From positions 124,001 through 188,000 of the forward strand of contig NW_027488696.1 in the NCBI RefSeq assembly GCF_050948215.1: a stretch of DNA of 64,000 nucleotides. Reading direction: 5' to 3'. Source of the DNA: Halictus rubicundus (taxonomy: Eukaryota; Arthropoda; Insecta; Hymenoptera; Halictidae). Shown here piece after piece: positions 1-12,486 of the stretch (the first letter of the stretch is position 1; every line of letters begins with the position of its first letter). The notes beneath the pieces are model-generated. The model ran no database searches. It saw only the letters and a program-made list of their open reading frames with translations, and was not told where the DNA came from. A program made the position numbers and the translations under genes.

Positions 1-1312
1 CTATCCTCTATTATATCCTATCCTCCATCCTATCCTATCCTCCATCCTATCCTATCCTCCATCCTATCCTATCCTCCATCCTATCCTATCCTCTATCCTA
101 TAATATCCTCTATCCTATCCTCTATCCTATCCTATCCTCCATCCTATTATATCCACGATCCTATCCTATCTTCTATCCTATCCAATCCGCTATCCTATCC
201 TCTATCCGATCCTATCCTCTATCCTATCCTCCATCCTATCCTATCCTCTATCCTATCCTATCCTCTATCCTATTCTATCCTCTATCCTATCCTATCCTCT
301 ATCCTATCCTATCCTCTATCCTATCCTATCCTCTATCGTATCCTATCCTCTATCCTATCCTATCCTCTAGCCTATCCAATCCTCTATCCTATCCTATCCT
401 CTATCCTATCCTATCCTGTATCGTATGCTATCCTCTATCGTCTCCTGTCCTCCATCCTATCCCATCCTCTATCCTATCCTATCCTCTATCCTATCCTATC
501 CTCTATCCGATCCTATCCTCTATTCTATCCTCTATCCTATCCTATCCTCTATCCTATCGTATCCTCTATCCTATCCTATCCTCTATACTATCCAATCCCC
601 TATCCAATCCCCTATCCTATCCTCTATCCGATCCTATCCTCTATTATATCCTATCCTCTATCCTATCCTATCCTCCATCCTATTATATCCACGATCCTAT
701 CCTATCCTCTATCCTATCCTATCCCCTATCCTATCCTCTATCCGATCCTATCCGCTATCCTATCCTCTATCCTATCCTATCCTCTATCCTATCCTATCCT
801 CTATCCTATCCTATCCTCTATCCTATCCTATCCTCTATCCTATCCTCTCCTCTATCCCGTCCTATCCTCAATCCTAACCTATCCTCTATCCTATCATATC
901 CTGCATCCTATCCTATCCTCTATTCAATCCTATCCTCTATCGTCTCCTGTCCTCTATCCTATCCAATCCCCTATCCTATCCTCTATCGTCTCCTATCCTG
1001 TATCCTATCCAATCCCCTATTCGATCCTCTATCCTATCCTATCCTCTATCCTATCCAATCCTCAACCCTATCCTATCCTCTATCCCATGCTCTATCCTCA
1101 ATCCTATCCTCTATCCTATCATATCCTCTGTACCATCCAAACACCTTTCCTATCCTCTATCCGATCCTATCCTCTATTATATCTGTCCTATCCTATCCTC
1201 CATCCTATTATATTCTCGATCCTATCCTATCCTCTATCCTATCCAATCCCCTATCCTATGATCTATCCGATCCTATCCTCTATCCTATCCTCTATCCTAT
1301 CCTATCCTCAAT
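1..1312 (+). repeat. Heterogeneous left flank of the satellite
   Basis: This stretch is a mixture of 12- and 17-bp units with many variants: CTATTATATCC, CCATCC, CCACGATCC, CCGATCC and CGTCTCCTGTCC. A block near 425-560, with CGTATGCTATCC followed by CGTCTCCTGTCC, resembles blocks near 11.3, 19.6, 29.6, 32.1, 34.7 and 45.6 kb. A GTACCATCCAAACACC landmark lies at 1,130, far from its other six copies (11,989 to 46,449). The module at about 718-960 is the first of three related copies, with CCGCTATCC at 752, 1,543 and 3,475. No gene is present. Confidence 0.8.
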
Positions 1313-1508
1313 CCTATCCTATCATCTATCCTATCCTATCCTCTATCCTATCATATCCTCAATCCTATCCTATCCTCTATCCTATGCTCTATCCTCAATC
1401 CTATCCTCTGTCGTATCCTATCCTCTACACTATCCAATCCCGTATCCAATTATATATCCTCTCCTCTATCCCGTCCTATCCTTAATCCTATCCTATCCTC
1501 TATCCTAT
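1313..1508 (+). repeat. 196-bp module, copy 1 (partner at 2,990-3,185)
   Basis: This block matches 2,990-3,185 at a constant offset of 1,677 bp. Shared landmarks are ATCATCTATCC at 1,321 and 2,998, a CCTATGCTCTATCCTCAATCC run, the rare CCGTATCCAATTATATATCC stretch, and CGTCCTATCCTTAATCC at the right end. Similarity stops at both edges: CTCAATCC against CTCTATCC on the left, and CCCTATCC against CATATCC on the right. This defines a discrete duplicated segment. Confidence 0.75.
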
Positions 1509-1937
1509 CCTATCCCCTATCCTATCCTCTATCCGATCCTATCCGCTATCCTATCCTCTATCCTATCCTATCCTCTATCCTATCCTATCCTCTATCCTAT
1601 CCTATCCTCTATCCTATCCTATCCTCTATCCTATCCTCTCCTCTATCGCGTCCTATCCTCAATCCTAACCTATCCTCTATCCTATCATATCCTGCATCCT
1701 ATCCTATCCTCTATTCAATCCTATCCTCTATCGTCTCTGTCCTCTATCCTATCCAATCCCCTATCCTATCCTCTATCGTCTCCTATCCTCTACCCTATCC
1801 AATCCCCTATCCGATACTCTATCATATCCTATCCTATCCTCAATCCTATCCTATCCTCTATCCTAACATATCCTGTATCCTATCCTATCCTCTATTCTAT
1901 CATATCCTCTATCCTATTATATACTCTATCCTATCCA
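1509..1937 (+). repeat. 429-bp module, copy 1 (partner at 3,441-3,870)
   Basis: This block matches 3,441-3,870 at an offset of 1,932 bp, becoming 1,933 after a single-base deletion near 1,737 (GTCTCTGTCC here, GTCTCCTGTCC in the partner). The shared CCGCTATCC (1,543 and 3,475) and TCGCGTCC (around 1,647 and 3,579) are rare in the window. A third, more diverged relative lies at 718-960, which has CCCGTCC in place of CGCGTCC. The copies diverge where CCAAACCCC is replaced by CCAATCCC. Confidence 0.75.
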
Positions 1938-2997
1938 AACCCCTATCCTATCCTCTATCCTATCCTATCCTCAATCCTATCCTATCCACTATCCCCTCCT
2001 ATCCTCTATCCTATTCTATACTATATAGTATCCAATCCACTATCGAAACCTATCCTATCCTCTATCCTATCATATCCTCTGTCCTATCCAATCCCCTATC
2101 CTATCCTCTATCCGATCCTATCCTCTATCCTATCCTATCCTCCATCCTATTATATCCACGATCCTATCCTATCCTCTATCCTATCCAATCCCCTATCCTA
2201 TCCTCTATCCGATCCTATCCTCTATCCTATCCTTTATCCTATCCTATCCTCTATCCTATCCTATCCTCTATCCTATCCTATCCTCTATCCTATCCTATCC
2301 TCTATCCTATCCTATCCTCTATCCTATCCTATCCTCTATACTATCCAATCCCCTATCCAATCTTCTATCCTCTCCTCTATCCCGTCCTATCCTCAATCCT
2401 ATCCTATCCTCTATCGTATCATATCCTGTATCCTATCCTATTATCTATTCTATCCTATCCTCTATCGTCTCCTGTCCTGTATCCTATCCAATCCCCTATC
2501 CTATCCTCTATCGTCTCCTATCCTCTATCCTATCCTATACTCTATCCTATCCAAACCCCTATCCTATCCTCTATCCTATCCTATCCTCAATCCTATCCTA
2601 TCCACTATCCTATCCTATCCTCTATCCTATTCTATACTATATCCTATCCAATCCAATATCGAATCCTATCCTATCCTCTATCCTATCATATCCTTTGTCC
2701 TATCCAATCCCCTATCCTATCCTCTATCCGATCCTATCCTCTATTATATCCTATCCTCTATCCTATCCTATCCTCCATCCTATTATATCCACGATCCTAT
2801 CCTATCCTCTATCCTATCCAATCCCCTATCCTATCCTCTATCCGATCCTATCCTCTATCCTATCCTTTATCCTATCCTATCCTCTATCCTATCCTATCCT
2901 CTATCCTATCCTATCCTCTATCCTATCCTATCCTCTATCCTATCCTATCCTCTATCCTATCCTATCCTCTATCCTATCCTATCCTCTATCCTATCCT
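1922..2997 (+). repeat. About 1.08-kb block, first of three copies
   Basis: This block recurs at 6,491-7,634 and about 14,709-15,762. Shared ordered landmarks are CCAAACCCC (in the first two copies), a TATATAGTATCC variant, CCACGATCC, a CCTTTATCC unit and a run of perfect 17-mers. The offset to the second copy grows from 4,569 to 4,637, a difference of 68 = 4 x 17, because the second copy carries a 68-bp internal tandem duplication at 6,681-6,816. Confidence 0.75.
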
Positions 2998-3185
2998 ATC
3001 ATCTATCCTATCCTATCCTCTATCCTATCATATCCTCAATCCTATCCTATCCTCTATCCTATGCTCTATCCTCAATCCTATCCTCTGTCGTATCCTATCC
3101 TCTACACTATCCAATCCCGTATCCAATTATATATCCTCTCCTCTATCCCGTCCTATCCTTAATCCTATCCTATCCTCTATCCTAT
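2990..3185 (+). repeat. 196-bp module, copy 2 (partner at 1,313-1,508)
   Basis: Second copy of the module described at 1,313, at offset 1,677 with no length difference. To its right the sequence changes to CATATCCTGTATTATATCC, so the partner's right-hand neighbour was not carried along. It lies directly after a run of perfect 17-mers ending near 2,997, a plausible site of exchange. Confidence 0.7.
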
Positions 3186-3440
3186 CATATCCTGTATTAT
3201 ATCCTATCCTCTATGCTATCCTAGCCTCTATCCTATACAATACAATATCCTATCATATCCTCTATCCTATCCCATCCTCTATCCTATCCTATCCTCTATC
3301 CTATTCTATCCTCTATCCTATCCTATCCTCTATCCTAGCCTATCCTCTATCCGATCCTATCCTCTATTATATCCTATCCTCTATCCTATCCTATCCTCCA
3401 TCCTATTATATCCACGATCCTATCCTATCCTCTATCCTAT

Positions 3441-3870
3441 CCTATCCCCTATCCTATCCTCTATCCGATCCTATCCGCTATCCTATCCTCTATCCTATCC
3501 TATCCTCTATCCTATCCTATCCTCTATCCTATCCTATCCTCTATCCTATCCTATCCTCTATCCTATCCTCTCCTCTATCGCGTCCTATCCTCAATCCTAA
3601 CCTATCCTCTATCCTATCATATCCTGCATCCTATCCTATCCTCTATTCAATCCTATCCTCTATCGTCTCCTGTCCTCTATCCTATCCAATCCCCTATCCT
3701 ATCCTCTATCGTCTCCTATCCTCTACCCTATCCAATCCCCTATCCGATACTCTATCATATCCTATCCTATCCTCAATCCTATCCTATCCTCTATCCTAAC
3801 ATATCCTGTATCCTATCCTATCCTCTATTCTATCATATCCTCTATCCTATTATATACTCTATCCTATCCA
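3441..3870 (+). repeat. About 430-bp module, copy 2 (partner at 1,509-1,937)
   Basis: Second copy of the CCGCTATCC / TCGCGTCC module. It retains the full GTCTCCTGTCC where copy 1 has lost one C. The order of variants matches copy 1 up to the CTATTATATACTC unit, after which the two part. Confidence 0.7.
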
Positions 3871-4981
3871 ATCCCTATCCGATCCTCTATCCTATCCTAT
3901 CCTCTATCCTATCCTATCCTCAATCCTATCCTATCCTCTATCCTATCCAATCCACTATCCTATCCTATCCTTTATCCTATCATATCTTCTGTCCTATCCA
4001 AACCCCTATCCTATCCTCTACCCTATCCTATCCCCAATCCTATCCTATCCATATCCTATCCTATCCTCTATCCTATTCTATACTATATCCTATCCAATCC
4101 ACTATCGAATCCTATCCTATCCTCTATCCTACCCTATCCTCTATCCTATCCTATCCTCTATCCTATCCTATCCTCTATCCTATCCAATCCACTATCCTAT
4201 CCTATCCTCTATCCTATCATATCCTCTGTCCTGTCCAATCCCCTCTCCTATCCTCTATCCGATCCTATCCTCTATCCTATCCTATACTCTATCCTATCCA
4301 ATCCTCTATCCTATCCTATCCTCTATTCTATCCTATCCTCCATCGTCTCCAGTCCTCTATCCTATCCAATCCCCTATCCTATCCTCTATCGTCTCCTATT
4401 CTCTATCCTATCCAATCCCCCATCCGATCCTCTATCCTATCCTATCCTATCCTCTATCCTATCCTATCCTCAATCCTATCCTATCCTCTATCCTATCCTA
4501 TCCTCTATCCTATCCTATCCTCTATCCTATCCTATCCTCTATCCTATCCTATCCTCTATCCTATCCTATCCTCTATCCTATCCTATCCTCTATCCTATCC
4601 TATCCTCTATCGGATCCTATCCTCTATCCTATCCTCTATCCTATCCTATCCTCTGTCCTCTCCTATCCTCTATCCGATGCTATCCTCTATTATACCTATA
4701 ATCTATACTATCCTATCCTCCATTCCATCCTATCCTCTATCCTATCCTATCATCTATCCTATCCAATCCCCTATCCTATCCTCTATCTGATTCTATCCAC
4801 TATTCTATCCTCTATCCTATCCTATCCTCTATCCTATCCTATCCTCTATACTATCCAATCCCCTATCCAATCCTCTATCCTCTCCTCTATTCCGTCCTAT
4901 CCTCAATCCTATCCTATCCTCTATTCTATCATATCCTGTATCCTATCCTATCCTCTATTCTATCCTATCCTCTATCCTATT
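3871..4981 (+). repeat. Mixed satellite units between duplicated modules
   Basis: This stretch holds 12- and 17-bp units with scattered variants, including a perfect 17-mer run (4,486-4,604) and a CTGTCCTCTCC / CTATTATACC / CCATTCC block at about 4,636-4,760. That block recurs near 7.95, 8.67, 16.05 and 16.77 kb. Nothing other than satellite is visible. Confidence 0.75.
4486..4604 (+). repeat. Run of seven perfect 17-bp units
   Basis: CTCTATC heptamers start at 4,486, 4,503, 4,520, 4,537, 4,554, 4,571 and 4,588 with no substitution between them. The next heptamer, at 4,605, runs into the variant CGGATCC. Perfect runs like this define the consensus unit and are likely sites of copy-number change. 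Confidence 0.9.
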
Positions 4982-6680
4982 CTATAGTCTATCCTTTCCT
5001 CTATCCTATACTCTATCCTATCCAATCCTCTATCCTCTCCTTTATCCCGTCCTATCCTCAATCCTATCCTATCCTCTATCCTAACATATCCTGTATCCTA
5101 TCCTATCCTCTATCCTATTATATACTCTATCCTATCCAATCCCCTATCCGATCCTCTATCCTATCCTATCCTCTATCCTATCCTATCCTCAATCCTATCC
5201 TATCCTCTATCTTATCCAATCCACTATCCTATCCTATCCTCTATCCTATCATATACTCTGTCCTGTCCAATCCCCTCTCCTATCCTCTATCCGATCCTAT
5301 CCTCTATTATATCCTATCCTCTATCCTATCCTATCCTCCATCCTATTATATCCACGATCCTATCCTATCCTCTATCCTATCCAATCCCCTATCCTATCTT
5401 CTATCCGATCCTATCCTCTATCCTATCCTTTATCCTATCCTATCCTCTATCCTATCCTATCCTCTATCCTATCCTATCCTCAATCCTATCCTATCCTCTA
5501 TCCTATCCTATCCTCTATCCTATCCAATCCTCTATCCTATCCAATCCTCTATTCTATCCTATCATCTATCCTATCCTATCCTCTATCCTATCCTCTATCC
5601 GATCCTATCCTCTATTCTATCCTCTATCCTATCCTATCCTCTATCCTATCCAATCCACTATCCTATCCTATCCTCTATCCTATCATATCCTCTGTCCTGT
5701 CCAATCCCCTCTCCTATCCTCTATCCTATCCTATCCTCTATCCAATCCTATCCTCTATTCTATCCTCTATCCTATCCTATCCTCTATCCTATCCTATCCT
5801 CTATACTATCCAATCCCCTATCCAATCCTCTATCCTCTCCTCTATCCCGTCCTATCCTCAATCCTATCCTATCCTCTATCGTTTCATATCCTGTATCCTA
5901 TCCTATCCTCTATTCTATCCTATCCTCTATCGTCTCCTGTCCACTATCCTATCCAATCCCCTATCCTATCCTCTATCCTATCCTATCCTGTATCGTATGC
6001 TATCCTCTATCGTCTCCTGACATCTATCCTATCCAATCCCCTATCCGATCCTCTATCCTATCCTATCCTCTATCCTATCCTATCCTCAATCCTATCCTAT
6101 CCTCTATCCTATCCAATCCACTATCCTATCCTATCCTTTATCCTATCATATCCTCTGTCCTGTCCAATCCCCTATCCTATCCTCTATCCGATCCTATCCT
6201 CTATTATATCCTATCCTCTATCCTATCCTATCCTATCCTCCATCCTATCCTATCCTCTATCCTATCCTATCCTCAATCCTATCCTATCCACTATCCTATC
6301 CTATCCTGTATCCTATTCTATACTCTATACTATCCAATCCACTGTCCTATCCTAACCTATCCTCTATCCTATCATATCCTCTGTCCTATCCAATCCCCTA
6401 TCCTATCCTTTATCCGATCCTATCCTCTATTATATCCTATCTTCTATCCTATCCTATCCTCCATCCTATCCTATCCTCTATCCTATCCTATACTCTATCC
6501 TATCCAAACCCCTATCCTATCCTCTATCCTATCCTATCCTCAATCCTATCCTATCCACTATCCCCTCCTATCCTCTATCCTATTCTATACTATATAGTAT
6601 CCAATCCACTATCGAAACCTATCCTATCCTCTATCCTATCATATCCTCTGTCCTATCCAATCCCCTATCCTATCCTCTAT

Positions 6681-6816
6681 CCGATCCTATCCTCTATCCT
6701 ATCCTATCCTCCATCCTATTATATCCACGATCCTATCCTATCCTCTATCCGATCCTATCCTCTATCCTATCCTATCCTCCATCCTATTATATCCACGATC
6801 CTATCCTATCCTCTAT
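6681..6816 (+). repeat. Exact 68-bp tandem duplication (4 x 17 bp)
   Basis: Positions 6,681-6,748 and 6,749-6,816 are identical, base for base. Each begins CCGATCC and contains one CCATCC, one TTATATCCACGATCC and ordinary units. The homologous places at 2.1 kb and 14.85 kb have a single copy. The duplicated length is exactly four base units, so register is preserved. Confidence 0.92.
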
Positions 6817-7518
6817 CCTATCCAATCCCCTATCCTATCCTCTATCCGATCCTATCCTCTATCCTATCCTTTATCCTATCCTATCCTCTATCCTATCCTA
6901 TCCTCTATCCTATCCTATCCTCTATCCTATCCTATCCTCTATCCTATCCTATCCTCTATCCTATCCTATCCTCTATACTATCCAATCCCCTATCCAATCT
7001 TCTATCCTCTCCTCTATCCCGTCCTATCCTCAATCCTATCCTATCCTCTATCGTATCATATCCTGTATCCTATCCTATTATCTATTCTATCCTATCCTCT
7101 ATCGTCTCCTGTCCTGTATCCTATCCAATCCCCTATCCTATCCTCTATCGTCTCCTATCCTCTATCCTATCCTATACTCTATCCTATCCAAACCCCTATC
7201 CTATCCTCTATCCTATCCTATCCTCAATCCTATCCTATCCACTATCCTATCCTATCCTCTATCCTATTCTATACTATATCCTATCCAATCCAATATCGAA
7301 TCCTATCCTATCCTCTATCCTATCATATCCTTTGTCCTATCCAATCCCCTATCCTATCCTCTATCCGATCCTATCCTCTATTATATCCTATCCTCTATCC
7401 TATCCTATCCTCCATCCTATTATATCCACGATCCTATCCTATCCTCTATCCTATCCAATCCCCTATCCTATCCTCTATCCGATCCTATCCTCTATCCTAT
7501 CCTTTATCCTATCCTATC

Positions 7519-7739
7519 CTCTATCCTATCCTATCCTCTATCCTATCCTATCCTCTATCCTATCCTATCCTCTATCCTATCCTATCCTCTATCCTATCCT
7601 ATCCTCTATCCTATCCTATCCTCTATCCTATCCTATCCTCTATCCTATCCTATCCTCTATCCTATCCTATCCTCTATCCTATCCTATCCTCTATCCTATC
7701 CTATCCTCTATCCTATCCTATCCTCTATCCTATCCTATC
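7519..7739 (+). repeat. Run of thirteen perfect 17-bp units (221 bp)
   Basis: CTCTATC heptamers occur at strict 17-bp steps from 7,519 to 7,723 with no substitution. At 7,740 a 12-bp unit follows, then CCGATCC. The homologous run at 15,647-15,816 has ten units, so three units (51 bp) have been gained or lost between the copies. Confidence 0.92.
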
Positions 7740-10130
7740 CTCTATCCTATCCTCTATCCGATCCTATCCTCTATCCTATCCAATCCCCCCTCCGATCCTC
7801 TATCCTATCCTATCCTCTATCCGATCCTATCCTCTATTATATCCTATCCTCTATCCTATCCTATCCTCCATCCTATCCTATCCTCTATCCTATCCTATCC
7901 TCAATCCTATCCTGTCCTCTATCCGATCCTATCCTCTATCCTATCCTCTATCCTATCCTATCCTCTGTCCTCTCCTATCCTCTATTATACCTATCCTCTA
8001 TACTATCCTATCCTCCATTCCATCCTATCCTCTATCCTATCCTATCATCTATCCTATCCAATCCCCTATCCTATCCTCTATCTGATTCTATCCACTATTC
8101 TATCCTCTATCCTATCCTATCCTCTATCCTATCCTCTCCTCTATACTATCCAATTCCCTAATCCAAACCTCTATCCTCTCCTCTATCCCGTCCTATCCTC
8201 AATCCTATCCTATCCTCTATTCTATCATATCCTGTATCCTATCCTATCCTCTATTCTATCCTATCCTCTATCGTCACCTGTCCTCTATCCTATCCAATCC
8301 CCTATCCTATCCTCTATCCTATCCTATCCTCTATCCTATCCTATCCTCTATCCTATCCTATCCTCCATCCTATTATATCCTCTATCCTATCCTATCCTCT
8401 ATCCTATCCTCTATCCGATCCTATCCTCTATCCTATCCAATCCCCCATCCGATCCTCTATCCTATCCTATAATCTATCCGATCCTATCCTCTATTACATC
8501 CTATCCTCTATCATATCCTATCCTCCATCCTATCCTATCCTCTATCCTATCCTATCCTCTATCCTATCCAATCCTCTATCCTATCCAATCCTCTATCCTA
8601 TCCTATCCTCTATCCTATCCTGTCCTCTATCCGATCCTATCCTCTATCCTATCCTCTATACTATCCTATCCTCTGTCCTCTCCTATCCTCTATCCGATCC
8701 TATCCTCTATTATACCTATCCTCTATACTATCCTATCCTCCATTCCATCCTATCCTCTATCCTATCCTATCCTCTATTCTATCATATCCTGTATCCTATC
8801 CTATCCTCTATTCTATCCTATCCTCTATCGTCACCTGTCCTCTATCCTATCCAATACCCTATCCTATCCTCTATCGTCTCCTATCCTCTATCCTATCCAA
8901 TCCCCTGTCCTATCCTCTATCTGATTCTATCCACTATTCTATCCTCTATCCTATCCTATCCTCTATCCTATCCTCTCCTCTATACTATCCAATTCCCTAA
9001 TCCAATCCTCTATCCACTCCTCTATCCCGTCCTATCCTCAATCCTATCCTATCCTCTATTCTATCATATCCTGTATCCTATCCTATCCTCTATTCTATCC
9101 TATCCTCTATCGTCACCTGCCCTCTATCCTATACAATCCCCTATCCTATCCTCTATCGTCTCCTATCCTCTATCCTATCCAATCCCCTATCCGATACTAT
9201 ATCCTATCCTATCCTATCCTCAATCCTATCCTATCCTCTATCCTATCCTATCCTCTATCCTATTCTATAGTCTATCCTTTCCTCTATCCTATGCTCTATC
9301 ATATCCAATCCTCTATCCTCTCCTTTATCCCGTCCTATCCTCAATCCTATCCTATCCTCTATCCTAACATATCCTGCATCCTATCCTATCCTCTATTCTA
9401 TCATATCCTCTATCCTATTATATACTCTATCCTATCCAATCCCTATCCGATCCTCTATCCTATCCTATCCTCTATCCTATCCTATCCTCAATCCTATCCT
9501 ATCCTCTATCCTATCCAATCCACTATCCTATCCTATCCTTTATCCTATCATATCCTCTGTCCTATCCAAACCCCTATCCTATCCTCTATCCTATCCTATC
9601 CTCAATCCTATCCTATCCACTATCCTATCCTATCCTCTATCCTATTCTATACTATATCCTATCCAATCCACTATCGAATCCTATCCTATCCTCTATCCTA
9701 TCATATCCTCTGTCCTATCCAATCCCCTATCCTATCCTCTATCCGATCCTATCCTCTATTATATCCTATCCTCTATCCTATCCTATCCTCCATCCTATTA
9801 TATCCACGATCCTATCCTATCCTCTATCCTATCCAATCCCCTATCCTATTCTCTATCCGATCCTATCCTCTATCCTATCCTATCCTCTATCCTATCCTAT
9901 CCTCTATACTATCCAATCCCCTATCCAATCCTCTATCTTCTCCTCTATCCCGTCCTATCCTCAATCCTATCCTATCCTCTATCCTATCCTATCCTCTATC
10001 CTATCCTATACTCTATCCTATCCAATCCTCTATCCTATCCTATCCTCTATTCTATCCTATCATCCATCGTCTCCAGTCCTCTCTCCTATCCAATGCCCTA
10101 TCCTATCCTCTATCGTCTCCTATCCTCTAT

Positions 10131-12486
10131 CCTATCATATCCTCTATCCTATCCTATCCTCTATCCTATCCTATCCTCTATCCTATCCTATACTCTATCC
10201 TATCCAATCCACTGCCGTAACCTATCCTATCCTCTATCCTATCATATCCTCTGTCCTATCCAATCCCCTATCCTATCCTCTATCCGATCGTATCCTCTAT
10301 TATATCCTCTATCCTATCCTATCCTCCATCCTATTATATCCACGATCCTATCCTATCCTCTATCCTATCCAATCCCCTATCCTATCCTCTATCCTATCCT
10401 ATCCTCCATCCTATTATATCCACGATCCTATCCTATCCTCTATCCTATCCAATCCCCTATCCTATTCTCTATCCGATCCTATCCTCTATCCTATTCTCTA
10501 TCCTATCCTATCCTCTATCCTATCCTATCCTCTATCCTATCCTATCCTCCTACCTATCCTATCCTCCATCCTATCCCATCCTCTATCCTATCCTATCCTC
10601 TATCCTATCCTATCCTCTATCCGATCCTATCCTCTACTCTATCCTCTATCCTATCCTATCCCCTATCCTATGGTATGCTCTATCCTATCCTATCCTCTAT
10701 ACTATCCAATCCCCGATCCAATCCTCTATTATCTCCTCTATCCTGTCCTATCCTCAATCCTAACCTATCCTCTATTCTATCATATCCTGTATCCCATCCT
10801 ATCCTATATTCAATCCTATCCTCTATCGTCTCCTGTCCTCTATCCTATCCAATCCCCTATCCTATCCTCTATCGTCTCCTATCCTGAATCCTATCCAATC
10901 CCCTATTCGATTCTCTATCCTATCCTATCCTCTATCCTATCCTATCCTCAACCCTATCCTATACTCTATCCTATCCAATCCACTATCCTATCCTATCCTC
11001 TATCCTATCCAATCCACTGTCCTATCCTATCCTCTATCCTATTATATACTCTATCCTATCCAATCCCCTATCCGATCCTCTATCCTATCCTATCCCCTAT
11101 CCTATCCTATCCTCAATCCTATCCTATCCTCCATCCTATCCTATCCTCTATCCTATCCTATCCTCTATCCTATCCTATCCTCTATCCTATCCTATCCTCT
11201 ATCCTATCCTATCCTCGATCCTATCCTATCCTCTATCGTATCCTATCCTCTATCCTATCCTATCCTCTAGCCTATGCTATCCTCTATCCTATCCTATCCT
11301 TTATCCTATCCTATCCTGTATCGTATGCTATCCTCTATCGTCTCCTGTCCTCCATCCTATCCCATCCTCTATCCTATCCTATCCTCTATCCGATCCTATC
11401 CTCTATTCTATCCTCTATCCTATCCTATCCTCTATCCTATCGTATCCTCTATCCTATCCTATCCTCTATACTATCCAATCCCCTATCCAATCCCCTATCC
11501 TATCCTCTATCCGATCCTATCCTCTATCCTATCCTATCCTCTATCATCTATCCTATCCTATCCTATCCTCTATCCTATCCTATCCTCTATCCGATCCTAT
11601 CCTCTATTCTATCCTTTATCCTATCCTATCCCCTATCCTATGGTATGCTCTATCCTATCCTATCCTCTATACTATCCAATCCCCGATCCAATCCTCTATC
11701 CTCTCCTCTATCCTGTCCTATCCTCAATCCTAACCTATCCTCTATTCTATCATATCCTGTATCCTATCCTATCCTATATTCAATCCTATCCTCTATCGTC
11801 TCCTGTCCTCTATCCTATCCAATCCCCTATCCTATCCTCTATCGTCTCCTATCCTGTATCCTATCCAATCCCCTATTCGATCCTCTATCCTATCCTATCC
11901 TCTATCCTATCCTATCCTCAACCCTATCCTATCCTCTATCCTATCCAATCCACTATCCTATCCTATCCTCTATCCTATCATATCCTCTGTACCATCCAAA
12001 CACCTTTCCTATCCTCTATCCGATCCTATCCTCTATTATATCCTACCCTCTGTCCTATCCTATCCTCCATCCTATTATATTCTCGATCCTATCCTATCCT
12101 CTATCCTATCCAATCCCCTATCCTATCCTATATCCGATCCTATCCTCTATCCTATCCTATCCTCTATCCTATACTATCCTCTATCCTATCCTATCCTCTA
12201 TCCTATCCTATCCTCAATCCTATCCTATCCTCTATCCTATCCAATCCACTGTCCTATCCTATCCTCTATCCTATCATATCCTCTGTTCTATCCAGTCCCC
12301 TATCCTATCCTCTATTATATCCTATCCTCTATCCTATCCTATCCTCCATCCTATCCTATCCTCTATCCTATCCTATCCTCTATCCTATCCTCTATCCTAT
12401 CCAATCCCCTATCCGATACTCTATCCTATCCTATCCTATCCTCAATCCTATCCTATCGTCTATCCTATCCTATCCTCTATCCTATT
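10131..12486 (+). repeat. Anchor block 1 carrying two TGGTATGCT landmarks
   Basis: TGGTATGCT, the only common place with GG on this strand, follows A at 10,670 (type I, followed by CTATTATCTCC) and 11,640 (type II, followed by CTATCCTCTCC). ACTGCCG at 10,211 and the first TGGTATGCT match 30,913 and 31,372 at the same offset, 20,702, so about 460 bp align without length change. CCTACCTATCC occurs here (10,551), at 18,748 and at 31,253. A CTCTAGCC unit (TAG at 11,268) and GTACCATCC (11,989) complete the block. I saw no TGGTATGCT to its left. Confidence 0.8.

Larger units (their letters stand above)
4982..10130 (+). repeat. Left higher-order repeat, copy 1 (about 5.1 kb)
   Basis: This block is followed by a second copy at 12,487-18,140. 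Matched landmarks include CTATAGTCTATCC (4,982 and 12,487), CGTATGCTATCC followed by CCTGACATC (5,991 and 13,382), CGTCACCTG (8,272 and 16,366), the CTATGCTCTATCATATCC unit (9,288 and 17,382) and CAATGCCC (10,093 and 18,103). Offsets move through 7,505, 7,391, 8,128, 8,094, 7,981 and 8,010, so the copies differ by many small insertions and deletions of whole units. It contains the 68-bp duplication at 6,681 and the longest perfect 17-mer run I found, at 7,519. Confidence 0.8.
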
